From an uncultured Mailhella sp. (GTDB taxonomy: Bacteria > Desulfobacterota > Desulfovibrionia > Desulfovibrionales > Desulfovibrionaceae): a DNA stretch of 8,628 nucleotides. The notes beneath the pieces were generated by a model. That model did not search any database and was not told the DNA's origin. It worked only from the letters and a program-made list of their open reading frames with translations. Positions 3,810-8,628 of the stretch are shown here, piece after piece. The translations under genes and the position numbers were made by a program. The stretch spans positions 1-8,628 of the forward strand of contig CAJJMX010000059.1 of the NCBI GenBank assembly GCA_905192935.1, written 5' to 3'. Numbering within the stretch: the first letter of the stretch is position 1; every line of letters begins with the position of its first letter.

Positions 3810-5987
3810 ATGGCCGATTCTTCCCGTAAATTCCGCAACGTCGCCGCGTGCGTTCTTGTTCTTTGCTGCCTCGGGGCGGCCGCATGGTTCCTTCTGCCGG
3901 AAGGGGCCGTTCCGGTCGTGGACGAGGCCAGAGTCGCGGTGCGGAACATGACGGATGCCGCACTTGAAGGCGTTTCTTCCGCGGCCCCTGCCTCTTCGCC
4001 GTCTCGGAAGACGGACGAGGGCGGGGCGCAGGACAAGGATCCCGGCCGCGAAGTGTCGGCCGCCCTGAACGACGGGCCCCGTCCCGTGCCGACGGATCCG
4101 CAGCAGGAGCTTCTTGCCAGAGTGGAGAGCGCCATGACGACGCAGGCCGACGCCGCTCCCGACGGCGACAGCGCCTCCGGTCCCGTGGAGGACCGCGCGC
4201 CCGCTCCCGATGCCGGACGACGGGATTCCGTGGTCACGCCCCGCTTCGTGAGCGACATGGCCGGATGGCTGGTCGCAGGCTATGTGCCCTCGCATCATGA
4301 AGGGCGCAGCGGCCGCACGTCGGTCACGCTCGTGCAGGCGAATTTCCGCTACAGCAATTCCGGAACGCTGCGCAGCGTGGAGCGCGATCCCATGAAGAGC
4401 CGCTCTTCCATCCTGAACTATGTCTTCACGCCCGGCATGCTGGAGGCGCTCTACCGGATGTACGCGCCCTCGCTTCTGGAAGAGATGGAGAGCCTTGCCC
4501 GCGAGAGCCGCAGACGTCCGCTTTCCGACGCGCTCGTGGCGGACATGTTCGAGGTGTACGCCGACAGGTTCCGGCGGCTTTCCGTGTCTCTTGAGGCCGC
4601 GTCCTCGGCGGATCTTGCCGCGCTTGCCGGAGCGGTGAGCCGCGAGGCCGCCCGCGAGGCCGGAGCCAACGACGACTTTGCCCGCGCCTACATGGCCCTT
4701 TCGCAGGCCAGGGAAAGCGGCAATCGGGACGAAGTGGCCATACAGAGCCGCCGCATGGCCGAGAGCACCCGCGTGGCGGGCATGTACGCCGAAAGACAGG
4801 AGCGCGCGAAGAACGACATGATCTACGCCCTCCGGCGCAGGGCCGGAAACGGGGGACTTTCGTCCGCCGAACTGCTCTTTCTCGGCGAATGGCTGGCCAG
4901 AAGGAACGCCTCGCCGGAAGCGGTGAGCGCGGCCTCGGCCATATGCCTGCGCATGGCGGAGAGCATGCATGAAAGGGCGCAGGAAATCCTGCATCAGCGC
5001 GACGGACAGGGCGAAGCCTCCGAAGCGGACGGCGGCGCGGCCTCCGCGCCCGCACAGGCGTCGTCTCCTGCCGTTCCGACCGGCGAAAACGGCGCGCCCG
5101 CCGGGGATTCGTCCGCCGCGGACGCGAAAAGCGCCGCGACGAGCCCGGCCGCGTCCCCGGCCGGCAAAAGTCCGGAAGGCGGCGCGTCTGGAGCCGTGAG
5201 CGGCTCTTCCCGGAAGGAGACTTCCTCCGCATCCTCGTCCCGTCCGGCCTTCCCGGAAGTGTCCGGTCCCCTGAATTTTTCGCCCGCGCCGAAGACGGAG
5301 ACGCCGTCTGCGGCTGCCGAGGCAAAGGCTCCTGCCCCCGCAGAGACTTCCGCAGTCGCTCCGGCTCCGGCATCTTCCGCAGAGGCTCCTGCGAAAGAGG
5401 CTCCGGCCGCGCCCGCCGAGGCTCCCGCGAAGGAGACGCAGGCCGCGTCCCCGGAAGTTGCGGCAACGCCTGCTCCCGCGTCGTCATCCTCCGTGACGGA
5501 GACGCCCGCGCCGTCTGTGCCCGCCGCTTCTTCGGCCCCTGCCGGGTCTTCTTCCGCCGCTCCCGTCGCATCGGGCACGACTGCCGAGGCCCCCGTGAAG
5601 GAGACGCAGGCCGCGTCTCCGGAAGTTGCGGCAACGCCTGCACCCGCGTCGTCCGTTCCTGCCGCCGCGTCGGGCACGGCTTCGGAAGCTGCTCCCGCCG
5701 CTTCTTCGGCCCCTGCCGGGTCTTCTTCCGCCGCTCCCGCCGCATCGGCCGAGGCTCCGGCCGCTCCCGCCGAGGCTTTGCAGGGCGCTCCTGCCGCCGC
5801 AGAGACTTCCGCAGTCGCTCCGGCTCCGGCATCTTCCGCAGTCGCTCCCGCCTCTTTGGAACCGGCTCCCGCGCCCGCAGCCGCCGTTACTTCGGCCCCG
5901 GCCGCGCCGTCTTCCGCAGCTCCCGCCGCATCGTTGACCCCGTCCGCAGCGCCCGCCCCCGAAGCCGCTGCTCCCGCAACGCCCTGA
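3810..5987 (+). CDS. Membrane-anchored protein with helical central domain and long Ala/Pro/Ser tail, function unknown
   Basis: A 725-residue protein that I do not recognise. Residues 10-29 form one hydrophobic segment after a basic start (SRKFRN), a signal anchor that would leave the rest in the periplasm. Residues about 35-140 are a polar, acidic linker. Residues about 145-395 are the only region of normal complexity: it opens with RFVSDMAGWLVAGYVPSHHE and continues as charged, probably helical sequence (LYRMYAPSLLEEMESLARE, then several Arg/Glu/Ala-rich helices) to about HERAQEIL. Residues about 396-725 are almost only Ala, Pro, Ser, Glu, Thr and Val, with repeated units such as KETQAASPEVAATPAPASS. 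The tail resembles the extended, wall-spanning linkers of some envelope proteins, but it has no recognisable C-terminal binding domain. The start is supported by GGAG 10 nt upstream and by the anchor. It is monocistronic, ending at a strong terminator. Confidence 0.75.
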   Translation: MADSSRKFRNVAACVLVLCCLGAAAWFLLPEGAVPVVDEARVAVRNMTDAALEGVSSAAPASSPSRKTDEGGAQDKDPGREVSAALNDGPRPVPTDPQQELLARVESAMTTQADAAPDGDSASGPVEDRAPAPDAGRRDSVVTPRFVSDMAGWLVAGYVPSHHEGRSGRTSVTLVQANFRYSNSGTLRSVERDPMKSRSSILNYVFTPGMLEALYRMYAPSLLEEMESLARESRRRPLSDALVADMFEVYADRFRRLSVSLEAASSADLAALAGAVSREAAREAGANDDFARAYMALSQARESGNRDEVAIQSRRMAESTRVAGMYAERQERAKNDMIYALRRRAGNGGLSSAELLFLGEWLARRNASPEAVSAASAICLRMAESMHERAQEILHQRDGQGEASEADGGAASAPAQASSPAVPTGENGAPAGDSSAADAKSAATSPAASPAGKSPEGGASGAVSGSSRKETSSASSSRPAFPEVSGPLNFSPAPKTETPSAAAEAKAPAPAETSAVAPAPASSAEAPAKEAPAAPAEAPAKETQAASPEVAATPAPASSSSVTETPAPSVPAASSAPAGSSSAAPVASGTTAEAPVKETQAASPEVAATPAPASSVPAAASGTASEAAPAASSAPAGSSSAAPAASAEAPAAPAEALQGAPAAAETSAVAPAPASSAVAPASLEPAPAPAAAVTSAPAAPSSAAPAASLTPSAAPAPEAAAPATP
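5415..5653 (+). repeat. 71-bp direct repeat pair (5415-5485 and 5583-5653)
   Basis: The copies lie 168 bp apart (56 codons) with four mismatches in 71 bp (5423, 5428, 5450 and 5474 of the first copy). Both encode a unit containing KETQAASPEVAATPAPASS. Confidence 0.9.
5520..5748 (+). repeat. 55-bp direct repeat pair (5520-5574 and 5694-5748)
   Basis: The copies lie 174 bp apart (58 codons) with one mismatch in 55 bp (5566 against 5740). Both encode PAASSAPAGSSSAAP. This pair interleaves with the 71-bp pair at a near-equal offset, suggesting one larger duplicated block of about 170 bp with a small later indel. Confidence 0.9.
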
Positions 5988-6004
5988 GCGCGCGTCGATC
6001 TGAC

Positions 6005-6044
6005 AAAAAGAGCCCGGGACCTCCGCAGAGATCCCGGGCTCTTT
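6005..6044. terminator. Bidirectional intrinsic terminator
   Basis: A perfect 13-bp stem (6007-6019 with 6032-6044, core GAGCCCGGGA) has a 12-nt loop. The right arm ends in TTT for rightward transcripts, and an A5 run (6005-6009) supplies the U-tract for leftward ones. It separates the converging ends of the anchored protein gene and the glycosyltransferase gene. Confidence 0.9.
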
Positions 6045-6066
6045 CATGATGCATGATGTTCTCGCA

Positions 6067-7116
6067 TCAGGCGCGGCCGTACTCCTTCAGAAGCGCGAGC
6101 GCCTCCCTGAGCGCGTCCTCGGGCGTGACGCGCAAAAGACATTCGGGGTTCGGACATTCCGTTTTCGAGCAGGGCTGACAGGGCAGATCCGGACGCAGTT
6201 CCCTGTGCATGGGGGAGGGGAACTTCCAGGCCGTGCCCGAGGCTCCGGGGATGACCAGGCTCGGCACGTCGAGCGCCGCGGCCATGTGCCTTGGCGAGGA
6301 GCAGTTGCCGATGAGAAGTTCCGCCCTTTTCAGGCAGGCGGCCGAAAGGCGGATGTCCGGCAGAGGCTCGGGCACGAGAAGATCCTCGTCCTTCATGCCG
6401 AGCTCAAGGCACAGGGCCTTCAGCGCCGCGATGTCGGCATCTTCTCCGGGGCCGCGCAGCAGCAGGAAGCGGAAGGCGTCGTCCTCCTTTTTCAGGAGCG
6501 CCATGAGACGGGCGTAACGTTCCGCAGGCCAGCGCTTGGAGGCGCGGCGGTGGGTGGAGTCGATGACGATGAGTCTATGTTCCGGCCGCAGGCCGCAGCC
6601 CTCAAGAACGGCCTTCGCCTCTGCCTCTTCCTCCGCGGTCAGGAAGATGCGCGGCGCTTCTCCGTTCCAGACGATGCCGAAAGGTTCGAGCAGGGATATC
6701 TTGGTCTGCGAGGCATAGCCGTCCTTCGGCGTGACGAGACGGTTGTATATGAGGCCGGACAGCACGGAGGCGGGGAAGGACAGCCGTACGGGCGCGCGGC
6801 TCATGAGCGACATCATGCGGCAGCGGGGCAGCTGCTGAAGGTCGACGACAAGGTCGAAGCGGCAGGCGGCCACGCGCCTGTAGAAGGCCAGCTGACGGAA
6901 GAAGCCGTCCTTTCTGTCGATGAGGTGGAAGACGTCTATGCAGGGATTGCCGCGCAGCAGAGGTTCGCATTTTTCTTCGGTGAAAAGATGCAGCTCGGCC
7001 CGGGGAAAGCGCTTTCTGAGCATTTCGAACACCGGCGTGGCGAGCAGCACGTCGCCGATCTGCCGCTGCTGGCAGACGAGGATGCGCGCAGGATTCAGCG
7101 TGGAAAGATCGGTCAT
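6067..7116 (-). CDS. Glycosyltransferase family 9 protein (ADP-heptose:LPS heptosyltransferase-like)
   Basis: A 349-residue GT-B fold enzyme of family GT9, the group that adds heptose to the lipopolysaccharide core at the inner face of the cytoplasmic membrane. The N-terminal family signature is QIGDVLLATPVF at 19-30, with the conserved Asp at D22. The central SKRWPAERYARL (193-204) and the sugar-nucleotide region GNCSSPRHMAAALDVPSL (270-287) also fit. The four C-terminal cysteines C313, C316, C321 and C326 (CQPCSKTECPNPEC) are common in this family. Length is usual. The start at 7116 has GGGAGG about 7 nt upstream. It begins 27 bp after the tlyA stop, with no promoter or terminator between, so both are probably one transcript ending at the 6005-6044 terminator. 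Which heptose position (WaaC-, WaaF- or WaaQ-like) or other sugar it transfers cannot be told. Confidence 0.9.
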   Translation of the reverse strand: MTDLSTLNPARILVCQQRQIGDVLLATPVFEMLRKRFPRAELHLFTEEKCEPLLRGNPCIDVFHLIDRKDGFFRQLAFYRRVAACRFDLVVDLQQLPRCRMMSLMSRAPVRLSFPASVLSGLIYNRLVTPKDGYASQTKISLLEPFGIVWNGEAPRIFLTAEEEAEAKAVLEGCGLRPEHRLIVIDSTHRRASKRWPAERYARLMALLKKEDDAFRFLLLRGPGEDADIAALKALCLELGMKDEDLLVPEPLPDIRLSAACLKRAELLIGNCSSPRHMAAALDVPSLVIPGASGTAWKFPSPMHRELRPDLPCQPCSKTECPNPECLLRVTPEDALREALALLKEYGRA

Positions 7117-7143
7117 GGTTTTCCTCCCGTTTTCCGGCGGCCG

Positions 7144-7911
7144 CTATTGCGCCGCGCCCTTGCGCCAGTAGGCCAGAAATTCCTGATTGCCCTTGGGGCC
7201 CTTGATGGCCGCGGGCGTCACGCCGAGGCACACGAGTCCTTCCTGCTCCATGAAGGCGAGCACCCTGTCCACGGCTTCCTGCCGCACGGTCTCGTCGCGC
7301 ACCACGCCCTTCACGGTCTGTCCGGGGCCCACTTCGAACTGCGGCTTGATGAGTCCCACGGCGATGCCGCCGTCCTTGAGCCAGCGCAGGCAGTGCGGCA
7401 GCACCATGGTGAGCGAGATGAAGGACACGTCGGCCACGATCATGTCCACCTGTTCGGGCACGGTGTCGGGCGGCGCGGTGCGCAGATTCACGCCCTCGCG
7501 GGAGACGACGCGCGGATCGGCGCGCAGCTTCTCGTGAAGCTGGGCATGGCCCACGTCCACGGCGTAGACGCGGCTTGCCCCGTATTGCAGCAGGCAGTCG
7601 GTGAACCCGCCCGTGGACGCGCCCGCGTCGAGACAGACGAAGCCCTTCACGTCGATGTGGTAGCGCTCGAGCGCGGTGAGCAGCTTGTACGCGCCGCGGC
7701 TGACGAAGCGCTCCACGCCCACGAGCTGGAACTTCGTGGTGATCCTGTAGGGATGGCCGGGCTTCTGCACGATCTCCGGCGTCTTTTCGGGATGTTCTTC
7801 GTCGGGCGCAAGCGCCACCTTGCCCGCCATGATGAGGCGGCGGGCCTGTTCCTTGCTTTCGGCAAGTCCCTGTTCAAAAACGAGCTGATCGGCGCGGGCC
7901 TTGGCTATCAT
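7144..7911 (-). CDS. tlyA: TlyA-family rRNA 2'-O-methyltransferase
   Basis: A 255-residue protein of usual TlyA length. Residues 1 to about 63 form an S4 RNA-binding domain (RADQLVFEQGLAESKEQARR). Residues about 70-250 form an FtsJ-like Rossmann methyltransferase, with SRGAYKL at 71-77, the SAM site DAGASTGGFTD at 95-105, ADVSFISL at 160-167 and IKPQFEVG at 188-195. The catalytic K-D-K-E set is visible as K76, D161, K189 and E244. TlyA enzymes use S-adenosylmethionine to methylate ribose hydroxyls of cytidines in 23S rRNA and, in some members, also 16S rRNA; in mycobacteria this creates capreomycin sensitivity. The start at 7911 is favoured by GGAGG 7 nt upstream (7923-7919) and by homology; an upstream in-frame ATG at 8085 would add 58 unrelated residues and lie before the promoter. 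Confidence 0.95.
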   Translation of the reverse strand: MIAKARADQLVFEQGLAESKEQARRLIMAGKVALAPDEEHPEKTPEIVQKPGHPYRITTKFQLVGVERFVSRGAYKLLTALERYHIDVKGFVCLDAGASTGGFTDCLLQYGASRVYAVDVGHAQLHEKLRADPRVVSREGVNLRTAPPDTVPEQVDMIVADVSFISLTMVLPHCLRWLKDGGIAVGLIKPQFEVGPGQTVKGVVRDETVRQEAVDRVLAFMEQEGLVCLGVTPAAIKGPKGNQEFLAYWRKGAAQ

Positions 7912-7931
7912 GATGTATCCTCCGGCTTTTC

Positions 7932-7960
7932 GTTGTACCGGCAAGAAAAAGGGATGGCAA
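7932..7960 (-). promoter_or_regulatory. Promoter of the tlyA-glycosyltransferase operon
   Basis: On the minus strand TTGCCA (7960-7955) and TACAAC (7937-7932) are separated by 17 bp, matching consensus at 5/6 and 4/6. The leader would be about 15 nt, enough for the GGAGG site. This confirms the 7911 start. Confidence 0.6.
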
Positions 7961-7967
7961 GAAAAAG
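7940..7967. repeat. 12-bp tandem direct repeat over the tlyA promoter
   Basis: GGCAAGAAAAAG occurs at 7940-7951 and again at 7956-7967, separated by GGAT (16-bp period). One copy covers most of the -35 box and the other lies in the spacer. It could be a paired regulator site or a chance local duplication. Confidence 0.6.
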
Positions 7968-8053
7968 AGCGGGGAGCCCCGGCAGGGACGCCGAGACGGC
8001 GGGCCTTTTCGGAAGGTCGTCCCCGGGAGGCGACGGGCGGGGGAGCGGGGCGC

Positions 8054-8079
8054 AAAAAAGGGCCGCCCGGAGGCGGCCC
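8054..8079 (-). terminator. Intrinsic terminator of the symporter gene
   Basis: The arms GGGCCGCC (8060-8067) and GGCGGCCC (8072-8079) pair perfectly around CGGA. On the minus strand the stem runs into T6 (8059-8054). It lies about 25 nt after the symporter stop codon and separates that gene from tlyA. Confidence 0.9.
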
Positions 8080-8103
8080 CTGCAAAAGACGCGGAGAGAG
8101 GGG

Positions 8104-8628
8104 CTAGTCGCCTTCTTCTTCGGCGAAGCGCGCGCCCGCTTCGGGGCTGAATTCGCCTTCCCAGCGGGAGACCACGATGGCGCCGGTGGCGTCGCCGAGC
8201 ACGTTCACGGAGGTGCGGGCCATGTCCATCACGCGGTCGATGCCGGCGATGATGGCGATGCCTTCGAGCGGGATGCCCACCTGGGTGAACACGATGGAGC
8301 TCATGAGAAGACCGGCTCCGGGCACGCCCACGGTGCCGATGGAGGCGAGCACGCCCACGAGTATGACCTCGATCTGCTTGTCGACGGGCATGGGGATGCC
8401 GTACAGCTCGGCCACGAAGATGGCCACGACGCCCATGTACACGGCGGTGCCGTCCATGTTGATGGTGTTGCCGAGGGGGATGGAGAAGGAGGCCACGGGC
8501 TTGGAGGCGCCGAGCTTCTGCACCTGGATGAGGTTGGTGGAGAGGGCGGCGGCGCTCGAGCAGGTGGTGAAGGAGATGATCATGGGCGCGGCGAGCATCT
8601 TGAAGAACAGGGGGATGCTGAGTCCGCA
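8104..8628 (-). CDS. Sodium:dicarboxylate (DAACS/SDF) family symporter, glutamate/aspartate type (N-terminus beyond window edge)
   Basis: The frame is open at the right edge; the last 174 residues are visible, about the C-terminal 40 percent of this inner-membrane transporter family. Counting from the first visible residue: the re-entrant HP1 serine motif TTCSSAAALSTN (21-32), the TM7 sodium-site motif NMDGT (57-61), the HP2 loop GVPGAGLLMSS (101-111), and the TM8 motif GIDRVMDMARTSVNVLGD (129-146). D131, D135, R138, T139, N142 and D146 have exactly the spacing of D390, D394, R397, T398, N401 and D405 in archaeal GltPh. There R397 holds the side-chain carboxylate and D394 the amino group, so an acidic amino acid is the likely substrate, driven by sodium or protons; C4-dicarboxylate carriers of the DctA kind usually lack that Asp. 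The hydrophilic tail ends RFAEEEGD. Confidence 0.92.
   Translation of the reverse strand, partial: CGLSIPLFFKMLAAPMIISFTTCSSAAALSTNLIQVQKLGASKPVASFSIPLGNTINMDGTAVYMGVVAIFVAELYGIPMPVDKQIEVILVGVLASIGTVGVPGAGLLMSSIVFTQVGIPLEGIAIIAGIDRVMDMARTSVNVLGDATGAIVVSRWEGEFSPEAGARFAEEEGD

Larger units (their letters stand above)
5338..5841 (+). repeat. 45-bp exact direct repeat pair (5338-5382 and 5797-5841)
   Basis: The two copies are identical over 45 bp and lie 459 bp apart (153 codons). Both encode AETSAVAPAPASSA. Exact identity at third positions points to recent duplication or gene conversion rather than convergent composition. Confidence 0.9.
5010..5984 (+). repeat. Low-complexity Ala/Pro/Ser-coding tract
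   Basis: This GC-rich tract encodes the C-terminal tail of the anchored protein. Repetition is denser after about 5280 and includes three pairs of long, near-identical in-frame duplications, listed separately. All offsets are multiples of three, so reading frame has been kept. Confidence 0.85.

Noticed and set aside
3648..4994. Long upstream extension of the minus-strand thiolase frame to give a 749-residue protein
   Set aside because: The extra part is antisense to the anchored-protein gene, is composition-driven, has no domain, and the zinc finger at the very start of the 300-residue version fits the family N-terminus with its own ribosome binding site.
4426..5832. 468-residue minus-strand reading frame and neighbouring minus frames opposite the anchored-protein gene
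   Set aside because: GC-rich repeats leave several frames free of stops; the Arg/Pro-rich product has no domain, and the plus-strand frame has the membrane anchor, ribosome binding site and terminator.
7989..8001. Small hairpin CGCCG-AGA-CGGCG between the symporter gene and tlyA
   Set aside because: Short GC-rich inverted repeats are expected by chance at this composition; no U-tract or promoter link.
7912..8085. Upstream start for tlyA adding 58 residues
   Set aside because: The extension lies before and across the predicted promoter, is Pro/Arg-rich noise, and starts just beyond the terminator of the previous gene.
1..8628. CRISPR array, tRNA/rRNA genes, transposase or integrase
   Set aside because: No regularly spaced repeats with unique spacers, no tRNA-like cloverleaf or rRNA sequence and no mobile-element protein motif was seen on either strand by eye.

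Overview
This GC-rich window looks like chromosomal DNA from a Gram-negative anaerobe, most likely a Desulfovibrio/Bilophila-type member of the Desulfovibrionaceae. That placement is an inference from three things: the gene families present, strong Shine-Dalgarno sites of the GGAGG type, and Ala/Arg/Gly/Pro-rich GC-skewed codon use. No rRNA, tRNA, CRISPR array, insertion sequence or phage gene was recognised. Two genes run off the window edges.

Layout, left to right. (1) 1-855, minus, cut by the left edge: an iron-sulfur flavoprotein that joins a NuoF-type [4Fe-4S] region to a GltD-like Fe-S and FAD/NAD(P) module. (2) 856-1231: a divergent intergenic region with a minus-strand terminator-like hairpin that no gene explains and a good promoter for the next gene. 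(3) 1232-1732, plus: a half-length AbrB-family membrane protein. (4) 1886-2587, minus: a proline/arginine-rich lipoprotein, separated from AbrB by a bidirectional terminator. (5) 2745-3647, minus: a TtuA/NcsA-like tRNA thiolase with two zinc-finger pairs and a three-cysteine Fe-S site. (6) 3810-5987, plus: a 725-residue membrane-anchored protein of unknown function with a roughly 330-residue Ala/Pro/Ser tail built partly from recently duplicated DNA. (7) 6067-7116 and 7144-7911, minus: a GT9 heptosyltransferase-like enzyme downstream of a TlyA rRNA 2'-O-methyltransferase in a probable two-gene operon. (8) 8104-8628, minus, cut by the right edge: the C-terminal half of a sodium:dicarboxylate family symporter carrying the acidic amino-acid binding residues.

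Most of the window is short, independent transcription units with their own promoters and terminators: redox metabolism, RNA modification (thiolation and methylation), cell-envelope proteins and nutrient uptake. I see no compact multi-gene defence or mobile system. The least explained items are the 725-residue anchored protein, the cationic Pro/Arg lipoprotein, and the unassigned terminator hairpin near 994-1040 that could end a small RNA.
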